Assembly (NCBI RefSeq): GCF_016808335.1
Contig: NC_053139.1
Location: 16,610,782 to 16,674,781 of the forward strand
Direction: 5' to 3'
DNA: 64,000 nt
DNA from: Panicum virgatum
Taxonomy: Eukaryota > Streptophyta > Magnoliopsida > Poales > Poaceae
Each line of letters starts with the position of its first letter. The first letter of the stretch is position 1. The translations under genes were made by a program, and so were the position numbers. Under the pieces are notes generated by a model, which was given only the letters and a program-made list of their open reading frames with translations, was not told the DNA's origin and did no database searches. This document shows positions 25,001-35,999 of this stretch, one piece after another.

Positions 25001-28000
25001 GCGTTTTTCAAAGTAAACAACAAGATGCCGCAGGAACCGCTCCAGTGAGTAGGTCCATCGACCCCCATTTGATGGATGATAGAACCTAAAAATAGTGAGT
25101 AATCGAGTTAAAACAAAATGAATAGCCACTGCGTCAAGCTCAAAAAGACCGAAGGTCAGAAGGCATACTGTTCCAAAAAATTAATGAGCTTCTCAAAATG
25201 CTCGAATGCTAAACTTTTAGGCTTCAAAAGGTATACCTGCAAAATGTAGAAACAAAAATGGGTGATTTCTTTCTTGCTATAGTTGAACCATGCAAGGTGT
25301 AACAATTATGAAGTAACATAAATATATCATCTCCTCGGTTCATTTGCCAAGCTGTTGTGTATGGATATACAGGACAGCAACAATTTTATCAGTGGTTATT
25401 AGAAAACTTTAACAGGCTACTGACTGAATCAAGCATCCTTATTAAACTGGAGCTGTTACTGATCAGTATATATTCTGCCTATACCAAGGCATCAGAGATT
25501 CAGAGGCAAAAATACATAAGTACTTCCATGAGCCAATCGGATCAAAATAAATAAGAGCTGCCTTAAAGGATGTCAATAACTTACAATGGACTTTGCAATT
25601 GCCTTGGCAAGTGATCTTGTCTTACTGGAAAATAAAAATCGCGTGTTCCCAGGAACCTCCACTGGAAAGGGGTATGACCCGTTCCCACTTGATATAGGCA
25701 CCTAGACATGCAGAAAGAAATATACAGATGATTTGGTAACAAAAAAAATCTAATCCGCCAACCTTTTGCACAACTCAAAGTATTTACCAATTAACAAATA
25801 ATTGTGTTTTAAATACATCAGTTGAATATCATAACATACATTTTTCTAGTGTATCAACTATGTTCATTTACTGAGAAATACACAAGCAAATACCTTTTAT
25901 GATAAGTTTAACATAGTGCAAAAACAGTGGACAAATATTGAGGAAATTTTGATAGCTCCAACAAAGCATTGTATAAACCTGGATGTTTCAGACAACACAT
26001 TATAGTGCTCGTATTGGGGACATGGTTGGGTAGACACTACACGGGGACCAATTTTAGCTCTCATCCGCAAATGCAACGGGGATTAATGTTAGCTCTCATT
26101 CGCAAATGCACTTGAGAAAATTCCCTATATAACACTGGATAAAAATCTGATTCCCTATATAGCATTGGAAATTTTTGCTCACTTATTTGACACCAAAACG
26201 TATCTTCTATTCCTTTTTCAACACTTCTGCTAGATCCGTCAGCAAGTTCTGTTAAAGTTCAGTCTCATGCATGTCACAGATTTGGTGTGTGACCAAATTA
26301 GCCCAGAGAACTTCTGCTCAGCCCGACTCATCCCAAGTTCCCGACACATACATGTGGCTGGCAGCGGTGCAGGCATGAGGATGGTGCAGAGCGCAGCCCG
26401 CTCAGCACCTGACGCCAGTTCTTGTGACGCATGTCCATGGCTCCACGCCCAAGCTCGTCTGCCTCGTCGTGAGGAGCTGGAGGAATGGGAGTCACACCTA
26501 GCGGCCATGGCCCACCTCGTCGAGCACCTACACAACCAGCAGGTCCAGAGCGAGAACCGCATCCTCTCAAGTCATGCCGGGGTGGTAAAGGGCCTTAAAA
26601 TTTGACTTAGATTATCTAAAAGGACCGGGTTCTAATCTTATACAATTTTGAGCTAAAAATATATAAGGGCCAACTTGGATTGTGAAGAGACCACTAGGGC
26701 CATGGCCCATTACCACCCCTAGTCTCATGGCCACTTGCCCATGCGCGCGGAGGTGGAGGATGAGTGGATGACAGCTCATCGCCTCATCAGGGTCCCCAAG
26801 ATCTGCTAGCTGCCGTCACTCTGTCCCACGTGGCGCTCGTCCATGAGGTCGGCATGCTCCTCGTGCCACACATGCAGCGCTCACTTGTGTGGTCGCAGCC
26901 GCTGACTCCACATTGGTCTCCGGCGCACGACTATTGGATGGCGGCATCTGCGTGCTGGAGGCCCAGTTGCAAGTACACAGCATCTGCGTACTGGAGGCCG
27001 ATTTGCAAGTCCATGTATCTTTAGACAGTCAATATTATTTGGAAAGAAGTGCAAAACATATGAAAACTGAAGAATGGTCATTGGGATACACAAAGGAATT
27101 ATTCTATGAGATCCATGAAGGAATTATTCTATGAGGTTGGACATCATGTCAAAAGCCCTTCAAAAGTCATCTGGAACGATCCACTCTAAAGAATTTTAAT
27201 AGGAACTCTGGAGGTTCATTTTGTTTTAAAGGGCTACATAGTTAATTTTTCCACATGATTTAATACCGTCAAAATTTCACCATTTTTCCTATGTTCAAAA
27301 GGAAATTAATAGTTTGAAAACTTTTAGCAAAAGAAATGGACTACAAAGAGCTATCCTATAAGAAAGAAAAGGAATGCTCCACCTTTCCTTATATGGCCTC
27401 CTACATTAATCTTTCTATCCAATTAATGCATGTGAACTCACTAGCATCTTTATCTCAACTGGTTGGGGAGATAGGTGAGGAAATCAGGCTTTGGATTCAG
27501 GCAGGACAGCAGAGGCTTGGTGAACAGCATTGCTGAAGTTCCCACATCAGGAGTAGTGTATGACGCCTATCACTTAGATTGCATCATGTTTCGTTCATTT
27601 ATTTGGTCTTTTCTAGTTTCTTTAGCACAAGCATGTAAATTGTTCATGTAATAGCAAGCGCCTCACAGCAGCTCGTGTTGTATTAGTTCCTAATGAAAAA
27701 GATAAGCAAATCTCCTGATGATTCTCGAAAAAAAAATGCATGTGAACTCATACCCATATATTACGGTTCACTTGCCTACCTTCATATACTTTTTCCTACT
27801 ATTTCTCTCTGAACGTAGTTTGTAAATTTCTAGCTGCTATGTTTCGAGAAAGCTACAAAATAGACTTTAAAGGTACTACTTGTTTTCAGATAATTCCAAA
27901 AATCATGGTATTGACATGCATTGTTCTGATGTTATCTTGGGTCTTTGAAATTAAAATAATTACTCTTCTACTTTTGATGTTTAATTTAAGATAGAAACTA

Positions 28001-31000
28001 TTTATTGCAAATATGGCCAATCATACTATTACATATGCGTGGCTGCTAGAGAAACACTCTGCTACTGCATTTCCACTACTGCTATGTAAACTCTACCACT
28101 GCACATGAGAGAAAATTCTGATGGAAACTAAGAAAATCTCAAGAAATTTCAAACTAATACCTGCTTCATTTCTACAAGAATAAAATAAATTCCTATCCTT
28201 AAGAAAGTTGACCAATGGAAAAAAAGTTGTGGCAAGATATTTAAGATTTTATTCAAATATTGTCCACTCTGCCAGTCCGCTCAAGAATAAACTGAAAGAA
28301 GCAACATACCGCAAACATGTTCAAGTATCTTGTGAATAGCAACGGCAAATAATCATCCCAGTTCACTGATCTAAAATTTTTTATACAGCGTGCTATGATG
28401 GAAGCCCATTGAATATCCCAGAAGTTACAATTTGTGACAGAATCCCATATGTCAAGACATTGTGCAATCCAATCACTGCAACAGAGCAAAATTAGTTGAA
28501 ATATAAAGTACAATGATGCTCAACTACAGAAAGAGGGAAGGGAGCTTATCCACCAAATATGTGATTTACATCGTAAAGTGATCCTGATTCCTTGAGTTCG
28601 CAGGAAGAAACAGCCTGAGAAATCCAACACCTTCAAATGCTGAGTTATGCCATGGATTATCCAGCAAGGGCCTGTAGTTCCAGTACAGTATATGGTAAGG
28701 TACTTCAATGTTTGCAGCCCTTTGAGACATGATGAAATAGACACTGAATACATGCAATTAGCACATAAGAAATGGACATCCAATCTATGATTTTATTTTT
28801 ACATAAGCACTACATTCATTGCAAAACTTAAAACACCTAATTCCAATGCTTTTTTTTTTTGAAAGCTGCACATAATTCCAATGTTGTTCCATGTATCTTG
28901 TCCATCTTCCTTCTTTGATGTTAAAATTGTAGCACCAACTAACAATATGCAACATTTTAGTTCTCTTCGCCTACTTGCATTCCCAAATGGCCAAATTGCT
29001 CCTCATTGCACTGCTCAGGTACCCTTACAATGAAGGAATCAGATATTTGCTCCCAGTACCACAATGTGAGGTGAGGATTTTTTTTTTTCACATGCTTGGA
29101 CCTTGGTGTTTGTGTGCCCAGCGTACATGTGAAAACAACATGAGCTACGTCGTCAATCATCAGTTCCATGTCAGCTACGATTATTAGCTGATGGATTAAA
29201 TGGTTAGCTTACCTAATTAAACGAACACAAGTGCCATACTTGGCAAGTTTAAAGACCCGCAAGAATTCAGATAAAAATGCAGAATTACATTCTTTGTAGA
29301 GAGTTCTTGTGCAGCTCGCACCAAAAGGAACATAATACTCTTTGATGCAGGGTAAAATATAACAAACTATTCCTAGCGCACACTCTTTCTAGTTCTACTG
29401 TTCTAGGATATCTGATTAGTGCTGCAAGGGTTTGACACCAATGGTAAATATCTACGAGAGCTTTTTAAAGACAATTGGTACAGGCTTTTTATATATTGCA
29501 CTACAGGTGATTAAATACCTTTGTTATTGCAAACCCACAATAAAAGTAAAATGAATACTCTGTTCCAAAATGTAGGTTTTAGTTTTTCCTAAGTCAAAAC
29601 TTTCCTAATTTTGACAAGTTCATAGAAAAATCAAGGTGACAGGGAAGAAATTCCTCAGTTTGAAGCCTGTACTAATCTAAAATACCAAATAAATGCACTA
29701 CCAAGACAAACTTCATAGTGGATTTAATGTAACAAATTTGATGTTGTAGACACTGGTGCATTTTTGTATAAGCTTGGTCAAAGTTACAGATGTTGGTGCA
29801 TTTTGGAATGGAGGGACAATATGTCACGCACATGCTTAGTCAATTAATCTGTGATTCTGTCTAGCCAAACACTGCACTGGCTTCTAGAGCATGGATAACA
29901 CGGATCATTAAAAAAATAAAACCAGCAAAGCAGTTTTAAAATATGACTGTGCTGGAATGAAGTAAAGGTTCGTGCTGAATTTGTCATAGAAGTTGCCAAA
30001 CCTGAACTCTGACCAAATCTCAGCGGCCACACCTTCAGGAAAGAAATTCCTAGATGCACACACCAAGGAGGTGACAGTTTCAAAGTGTTGCTTTCTTACT
30101 TTCCAGCCCTCAGGCCCCATGTTTCTGAAACAGACATGACATTCAGTCAGATAAATCATTCTTTCATTGTTGGAGAATGTGTACTGGTCAAACTTTACCT
30201 CTTGAAATGAGTCTTTATCAATGTATCATACAGCGGCCTCCATTGCACATCAAGTAAAAGCCTCTTCCTGTGCTTTCTTAAAAGCCTGATGAGCAAACCT
30301 CCCCACTTAATCTGATTATCATCCATTTAACAAGAAAAGAATGTGTCAAAAAAGAGCAAACAGATCTGAACTATCCATATATAGATCATTAATTACTTAC
30401 CTGGACAACAAACTTGTTCTGAGATGCATGAAATATCTCCAACCCAAGCTTTACAAGATCCTGTACATCCTCAGGAGAAATATCACTCTTCGCTTTAATA
30501 AAACTATACCATTGGAAAAACAAACACCAACATTAATACATCCGCAAACACTGTAAACCACATCAGATACAAACTCCATGGTAATTAGAGCTTAGAGCGT
30601 GTTTTGATTCCGTGGTGTTGACGTGTTGGATGCCCTGGAGGGAAAAGGAATAATAGAACTTTCGACCGTAGCATAAAAACACTAATTTTTTTCTCGAACG
30701 CGCAGGAGAGCTGCGCATCAATATATTAAGAAGATAAAAAGGAGGGAAAGAGCCTCCCGAAAAACAAAAAATGTTACAGGGATAGAGGGTCTGTAACACA
30801 CCCTAAAAGAAAATAAACTCTCTCAACACACTAACTACTATAAGACCAGACCACACACCACCTGCCCAGGGCATCTAGGAGGTAGGAGGTAGGGCAAGGA
30901 GATAAGAAACTCCTCGAGCCCCAGCTACAGACCACTGCTGAACATCTTCTCTAAAAGTTGTCATGACCCGGGATAAACTAGGGGTTCCCCCATCAAACAC

Positions 31001-34000
31001 ACAGTAGTTACGGTGCTTCCACACTAACCAAGATCCTAGGATGATGATGGAATCAACTCCCTCTTTAACCTGACCAGAAAACCTGCTGCTTGCTTTTGCC
31101 CACCAATCAAAAAAACAGTGTTCATCCAACCGTGGCGCAACAGCTTGCAGCCCAAACTGCTGCAGGATGCAGAACCAAAATTGCCGGGTGAAAACACAAG
31201 AGACCAACAAATGATCAATTGATTCTCCAACCTGATCACAGAGTGGGCATTTCGGTGGGTGGTTAAGGCCCCTTTTAGCAAGTCTATCTGCTGTCCAACA
31301 TCGATTATGGGCCACAGTCCACATGAAGAACTTGCATTTCCCTGGAGCCCAACTCTTCCAAATTCTTTCCCATGAACCAAACTGAGTGGCTCCAATGAAT
31401 AAGGCCTCATAGGCTGATTTGGTGGAGTATACCCCAGTAGTTGAGAATCTCCAAATATGTGTGTCGTCCACCCCAGCCTGTAGTTCAATATTGGAAAGAA
31501 GGTCCCACAGGTGGAGATATTCAATCAGAACCTGCATATTCAAAGCTCCTTTAATATCTGAAATCCATCTTCTACCAGAGATAGCATCATAGACTGTTCT
31601 CCTTCTTGCTCTTACTGCAATTGCACTGAACAAATGTGGCAGGGTCTGTTTTAAGCTTTGGCCCAACAACCATCTATCCAACTAGAAATGAGTATTTTTT
31701 CCATTTCCAATTATTGTTTCAACAGCCATTGCAAAGAAGGCTTGAAGCTGGGGCTGGGCTTGGATGGGGAAGAAGGCCCATGCCTTTTCAGGCTCTGTTT
31801 TCTGCAGCCAAAGCCACCTGAGTTTCAGGGCTAACCCTAATTTTTGGAGATCAGAGATGCCAAGCCCTCCCAAACAGATTGGTCTTGTGACCTTTGGCCA
31901 AGCAAGCAGACAGTGCCCTCCTCTAGCATCTTTTCTGCCCTTCCACAAAAAACCTCTCCTTATCTTGTCGATTGCCTTTAAAACACAAGATGGTAGCTCG
32001 AGTGCCAAGAGAATGTAGATGAGCATTGAAGTGAGCACATACTGCACCAAGATCATTCTACCAGCTTTGGTGAGCAAATCAGCCTTCCAACTTGGGAGTC
32101 TGTCTGCTATTTTCTCCACAATGGGTTGTGCTTGTGCTTTAGTGATCTTGTGAGGAGAGAGAGGAACTCCCAGATACTTACACGGGAATTCAGAGATCTG
32201 ACATGGCAGGGATTCTTGTAAGAATGATTTGTCATCTTCAGTACAATGTATGGGGAGAACACTACTTTTTTGGAGATTAGTTGTGAGCCCCGAAGCATTA
32301 CCAAAGAGCTGTAGGATATCTAGAGTAATTGCAATATCACTGGCCGAAGGCCTCAAGAAAAGCACAACATCATCTGCATATAAGGAGATCCTATGTTGCA
32401 ATGCCCTTCTAGCAAGTGGTTGTAAGAGGGTTCTTTTGTTAACAAAGAGGGTTCTTTTGTTAGCACCCAAAGAGGGTTTGCACAAGACACACAGTAGATC
32501 AAAAAGAAATTAACCAATCAACTATCACAAATTAAAGAGAATTAAAAATACTACTCAAAGCATTGATCAAAAATGCTACAGTACAAGAATTTGGTCAATA
32601 AATTGCCACTTTTTTTTAGCACCGTCAATAAATTGCCACTGAAAAGGTAGCAAATCACAATGTACTACATTCAATGTTAGGCTAGGCGCTAGGCGGTGAC
32701 CCACCGCCTAGAGCCTAGGCGAGCCTAGGCGTTTCTAGGCGGTTTTCTAGGCGGTGTTGCATATCAGTTATATCTCTAAAAGAAAAGAAAAACTAGAGAC
32801 AAATGGGCCTAAAGTTGGATAGAAGGCTCATCAAACCAGCCCAATCCAAATCTCAATCCCACCTAAACCTAGCTCCACCTTATCCATTCGATGCTCCCCA
32901 CCTCTATGCTCCTCCACCCGCCGCCTCCTCTGCTTCTCCTCCACCCGCCGCCTCCTCTGCTGCTCAGACCGCTGCCCGCCCGCACGCCCCTGCCTCCTCC
33001 ACTGCCCAGGCCGCCACCACCCACACGCTCACCTCTGCCTCCTCTGTTGTACAGGCCGCTGCCCGCACCCGCCCATGCTTCCTCCTCCACAGTCGTCACT
33101 CTCGCCGGCGCGGATTCGATGCTCCAGCCTCTTCCGCCGCCGTTGCCCGCCCTAGCCTCTCCCATGGCCCATCCCTGCCTCTTTCTCCGCCGTCGCCACG
33201 AGCCGACGTCCCCGCCGCTAAGCAACTGACATCCGAGCCTCCGCCGCCGTCCCAGCCCACCTGCAATGCCTAGGGTACCGCCTACCCCCTAGGCGAGGCG
33301 GAACCCCTCCGCCCAGCGATTAGGCGCGCCTAGGTGGCCGCGGAACACCGCCTTGTCGAACATTGACTACATTGATCTATTTTCCATTTTCTTAAACCAA
33401 AGTTCCTTATTTCTGCTTTTCTTAATGTCAAATGCCCAAATATTCATATTGTCCTTAACCTTGCTAGGCCAGTTAGAAGTTCCTGGGGATGTGATTGACC
33501 TAAGAAGCCGGTGTTATCGATACCCCCAGTTCGGTCAAAAATACACCTCGCAGACAACTAACCATCAAGAGCAGTTCTCTGAAATCACTCGCTCGCTGTC
33601 GTAATCCTCAATGTGCAGCGTGGTTCAGGAAAGCACTTGCAGAATACATAAATTTAACAGAAAAACGGGCATAGGTCTATATGAGGAATGAACTACCAAA
33701 TCTACAAAACAGAGCATCAGAGAGTTGAGATAGCGATTGCCTCAACCCGAAATTCCCTCTACCCAAACGCGATAGCACCAAGCAGAAATAAGCACCCAGA
33801 CCCAGCCCACGCATTGGCAATACTACCAGCCGAATTCCGCGCTCCCTTTCCGCTACTTGACAAACCGGATGGCCAAGTCAACAGCACTCCAGGCAGCACC
33901 AGTCGGAGCAGGTCGTATCCGCACACCGAAAGCCTAAAACGAGACCTCAGAAGCAATCGAGCAGCAGCGCGGGAAGAGGGGTGGGGGGTGAGAGTTGGAG

Positions 34001-34172
34001 TAGGCAATTACAGGTCGAACACGGAGATCCACTTGAGCGTGGCGTAGGCGGAGTCGGGGTCGCCGGGCCGCCACGCGTTGGCGGCCGCCCGCACCGCGCC
34101 CGCGAACGCCGCCGCCTCCCCGCGCGCCGCGGCGGCCACCGGCGGCGGCAGCCACGCGTTGTAGAGGTGCAT
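13038..34172 (-). CDS. PA200: Proteasome activator subunit 4 (PA200/BLM10), 35 exons, 1808 aa
   Basis: Exons 5'-3' (minus): 34012-34172, 30401-30503, 30199-30311, 30002-30124, 28570-28671, 28310-28475, 25585-25701, 25169-25236, 24984-25085, 24685-24895, 24291-24518, 24077-24204, 23861-23978, 23551-23766, 23317-23466, 23129-23205, 22812-23026, 22375-22588, 22216-22295, 22028-22145, 21780-21950, 21224-21392, 20770-20813, 20223-20265, 19969-20114, 17863-17957, 16818-17716, 15621-15902, 15436-15531, 14657-14835, 14094-14175, 13727-13848, 13508-13600, 13171-13324, 13038-13079. Sum 5427 nt, phases consistent. The length is about that of Arabidopsis PA200 (about 1811 aa, from memory). The start MHLYNAWLPPP, the WRPLYDTLI segment and the C-terminal SSSSSYFA fit plant PA200. 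This HEAT-repeat ring caps the 20S proteasome in nucleus and cytosol; the C-terminal YFA is an HbYX-like gate-opening motif. Two introns have GC donors. Confidence 0.95.
13080..13170 (-). other. PA200 last intron, GC-AG type
   Basis: The exon ends CTG GAG at 13171 and the intron starts GCAAGC, ending TCATGCAG at 13080. Splicing here gives the conserved C-terminus ELEVLRDTSSSSSYFA. Without splicing the frame closes at 13147-13149 as ELEASLKSSP, losing the YFA motif. No usable GT donor gives the conserved tail. Confidence 0.88.
13849..14093 (-). other. PA200 intron 31, GC-AG type
   Basis: The exon ends GTT GAG at 14094 and is followed by GCAAGTCT; the acceptor is CATTCAG before the GTT AGG GAA start of the next exon. 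Only a phase-0 junction at GAG preserves the family sequence VEVREHAAGVL, so GC must be the donor. Confidence 0.85.
16419..16524. mobile_element. Short Stowaway-like MITE (PA200 intron 27)
   Basis: TACTCCCTCTGGTCAAG with its inverse CTTGACTGGAGGTAGTA encloses about 70 bp, flanked by TA. It lies in the intron between the 899-bp and 282-bp exons. Confidence 0.65.
18602..18908 (+). mobile_element. SINE in PA200 intron 25, TSD ACAATTTGGTTG
   Basis: The 12-bp target duplication lies at 18590-18601 and 18909-18920. The head has a tRNA-like A-box region ('tagccggattggttaggtgg') and a B-box-like 'gggtcctactccc'. The tail ends in a T8-T10 run, as in p-SINE-type plant SINEs. It is about 307 bp, in plus orientation and opposite to the gene. 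Confidence 0.8.
18990..19968 (-). other. Rest of PA200 intron 25
   Basis: AT-rich intronic DNA. A block at 19000-19240 is more GC-rich, with a G10 run near 19195, and looks like a repeat fragment without visible ends. Confidence 0.5.
20392..20704 (+). mobile_element. SMART-type miniature LTR retrotransposon in PA200 intron 23
   Basis: Two near-identical direct repeats (20392-20477 and 20615-20704) start TGTTRGTCCAGTGATAAAG. They differ by one substitution and a C7/C11 run. Directly after the first is TGGTACCAGAGCC, a primer-binding site like those for initiator tRNA-Met. Just before the second is the purine run GTAGGGAGAA, a polypurine tract. The whole is 313 bp with flanks TGTAC/CGTAC. This is the size and layout of SMART (small LTR retrotransposon) elements known from grasses, non-autonomous and lacking coding capacity. 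Confidence 0.85.
20863..21187. mobile_element. Stowaway-like MITE (PA200 intron 22)
   Basis: The inverted ends CTTCCTCCGTCCCAAAATAA and their complement near 21165-21187 are flanked by TA at both sides. It is about 325 bp and non-coding. Confidence 0.8.
26240..27010 (+). other. GC-rich coding-like fragments, possible captured gene pieces
   Basis: On the plus strand, two pieces (about 26270-26580 and 26740-27010) have codon-like composition. One reads REELEEWESHLAAMAHLVEH and helical text around it. An AT-rich stretch at 26580-26735 breaks the frame. I do not recognise the source gene. It could be gene sequence carried in by a transposon; no terminal repeats were identified. Confidence 0.35.
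27441..27734 (+). mobile_element. 5'-truncated LINE 3' end, 16-bp TSD
   Basis: The target duplication AATGCATGTGAACTCA occurs at 27425-27440 and 27735-27750. The insert ends in 'ttctcg' plus a poly-A tract, the usual end of grass L1-type LINEs (compare the element at 30686). About 294 bp remain. Confidence 0.82.
29556..29822. mobile_element. Degenerate MITE in PA200 intron 4
   Basis: Imperfect inverted ends (CTCTGTTCCAAAATGTAGG and, reversed, CCTCCATTCCAAAATGCACC) are near TA dinucleotides. It is Stowaway-like. Exact borders are uncertain. Confidence 0.5.
30686..32480 (-). mobile_element. 5'-truncated L1-type LINE in PA200 intron 1
   Basis: In the minus orientation this encodes the C-terminal half of a non-LTR reverse transcriptase (YADD catalytic box near 32365) and, after an in-frame TAG at 31682-31684, a zf-RVT zinc-knuckle-like region (C-P-L-C ... 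H). It ends with the grass LINE tail (TGCGCGTTCGAGAAAAAAA at 30686-30705). The N-terminal RT domain and endonuclease are missing. A 20-bp direct repeat near 32425-32470 marks the broken 5' side. No clean target duplication was found. Confidence 0.85.
30875..32485 (-). pseudogene. LINE ORF2 remnant (RT C-terminal half plus zf-RVT)
   Basis: One open frame is interrupted by a single nonsense codon at 31682-31684. Visible marks are the YADD box, the LPSWKADLLTKAGRMILVQ-like thumb region and a CPLC...H zinc-binding cluster. It is 5' truncated and so not autonomous. Confidence 0.82.
32672..33365. mobile_element. Non-autonomous hAT element, 8-bp TSD ACTACATT
   Basis: ACTACATT flanks the element at 32664-32671 and 33366-33373. 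The ends CAATGTTAGGCTAGGCG and (reversed) CAATGTTCGACAAGGCG match at 14 of 17 positions. Subterminal TAGGCG/CGCCTA hexamers are repeated many times at both sides, as in hAT transposase-binding regions. The GC-rich interior (32890-33270) has proline/alanine-rich frames on both strands but no transposase. Confidence 0.83.
33374..34011 (-). other. 5' part of PA200 intron 1
   Basis: Ordinary intron sequence with no coding or repeat feature seen. The donor after exon 1 is GTAATT at 34011. Confidence 0.6.
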
Positions 34173-34700
34173 CCTCGAATCCTCCCCTCGGACCCCCTCC
34201 TCTCCAACTCGCGAGTCTAAGCGGAGATGGATGGGCAAGTCAGTGGTAGGTTTGGGGAGTTTAGTTGGGGAGGCTGGGTCGGCGGGCGCGGGGCATTAAT
34301 AGGTGGGCGCTTTCTTTCTTCGCCTCCAAGAAGAGGGGCGTCCAGCCGTGGAGATGACGACGACGACTGGGAGGGAGGGAGACTTGGGGCGGCCCGTGCT
34401 CCACTCCGGTGGTGTTATCGGCGGCGGGGGGGGGGGGGGGGGGCGGAGGGGGGTGGGCTCGGTGCACGGTGGACTGGGACGGCTGAAGCTGACGAGACGG
34501 TTAGGCTCGGGCCTCGAGCCGTACGGATCACGGGGATCTCTGCTGCTTTGTTTGATGCGACGGCGATGCACGCACCACGCACGCGCCCAATCAGATTCAG
34601 GTCATGGGCATCGCAGCCCGTGGAGATGCTGATGCCCAGAAATCACGTCAAAATTGTCAAAATCCTTACAAGTTTGAACCACCTAACTTGCGATGAATAT
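34173..34700. promoter_or_regulatory. Presumed PA200 promoter and 5' UTR (GC-rich)
   Basis: GC-rich sequence lies directly upstream of the PA200 ATG, typical of TATA-less grass housekeeping promoters. A G18 homopolymer lies at about 34425-34442. No TATA box is seen near the start. Open frames here are on several strands and look compositional. Confidence 0.5.
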
Positions 34701-35999
34701 TTTTAAACCAGCAGTTTTATTGAGGTTCTAATTGAGATATGTTTGATGATGCAGATGAAAGAAAATAAGGAAAAAACGTAGTGGTCGCTTCGCAAAACAA
34801 CTTCCTCGTATGCTAGAATTAAAGACCATAGACCGCTTAGTTACCATATTGCATGAGTTGATGTTATAATACTACTCACAATATTTTTTTATTAGACAAA
34901 TTAAGGGGATATGGTACTACTACAAGAAAACAAGAATGACAAACATTGCATGGTTATCTGTTCAATCGTCTCAAAATGGCATGTCATGGCATGAGATCGT
35001 CTATTAGACGACACCAATGTACTTGCCCTTCAACTTTGAACTTTTTAGTACATAAGCATTTTTCTTTTCCATTTCCATTTTGCTAAATTTATTTCACTCA
35101 TGTTCCATGGAAATTTTCAAAATTTTATTAAATTATTCAAATTTTGTGCAAATTTTCCTTTATGAACAAATATTGTTACGGAACTGTTGGCGGTCCTTAG
35201 CCTAACAAAATAAATCCGCAAGCGTATGGATACTGATGTAGCTTTCACCTTGGAGTATTCCAGGATATCGAATCTACGAGGAACGAGAAGTGTACTAGTA
35301 ATGACTCTTGTTTATCCAAGGGATATGATGGGAGTGAAGAGATCCAGATAATATAGATAGAGGTAGTCTAACGTCATCTTATTTACTACTCCTATCAAGA
35401 ATACTTGACTTTATTCTCTAGTTGCTTCGGCGGCTGAAAGAGGAAGGAATTCAGAAAGGGGTGAGAGGGGAGTCCAACAGCAACCTGCAACTACTGCTAT
35501 GAAAACACCAGAACGTGGTGGACTACGAAGAACGAACAAGACTATCACCACTTGTCGCCTACCACTGCGGTTCTGCGGGGTGGAACACAATCCAAGATAA
35601 CTATCCAGATTAGGCACCGCGTCTACGCTATTAAGTTACTGACTTCCACCTCGCGCTATGAATAGAAGAAACCCCAAATGATAGAACTTGCTACCCTGGT
35701 AGACAAGGAATCACACAGCTAGAGAGATCAAGTATTCTAGTACTAATAAGGCAAAATAGCCATTTTGGTCCTTCAACTTTGCTCCAAGAGTCTCAACTCT
35801 TGTTCTGGTATTGAACATATTTTAATACTTAGCCTAATTTGATATTGAACTCAATTCAAGGCGAAACCTCCAGTATCGACGTCCAAACAAGTCTAAAAGT
35901 GGGTATGCCACCCTATCCGGCACCACGTACTGCTTTCCAGTAAAATGAGCTACAGCGGGGTACTGGATACCCTATGGTAAAAAAGCGGAAGCTCCCGGA
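34701..35999. other. Intergenic, transposon remnants
   Basis: At 34918 'ctactacaagaaaac' resembles a CACTA end without a partner. 35160-35400 ('tgttggcggtccttagcc' onward) and 35760-35900 resemble LTR-retrotransposon derived grass repeats. No gene is seen. Confidence 0.45.

Larger units (their letters stand above)
25702..28309 (-). other. PA200 intron 6 (2.6 kb) with insertions
   Basis: This enlarged intron holds repeat-like DNA at 25980-26200, GC-rich coding-like fragments at 26240-27010, and a LINE 3' fragment at 27441-27734. The rest is AT-rich intron. Confidence 0.75.

Noticed and set aside
32803..33273. 156-codon Pro/Ser/Ala-rich frame in PA200 intron 1
   Set aside because: It lies wholly inside the hAT element with frames open on both strands; compositional rather than coding.
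33958..34207. Alternative minus-strand starts upstream of PA200 MHLYNAW
   Set aside because: The open frames that begin upstream are not in the PA200 frame or lack the conserved MHLYN start; the ATG at 34172 fits plant PA200.
34227..34706. 159-codon frame upstream of PA200
   Set aside because: GC-rich promoter DNA with a G18 run; other frames are equally open and no family resemblance was seen.
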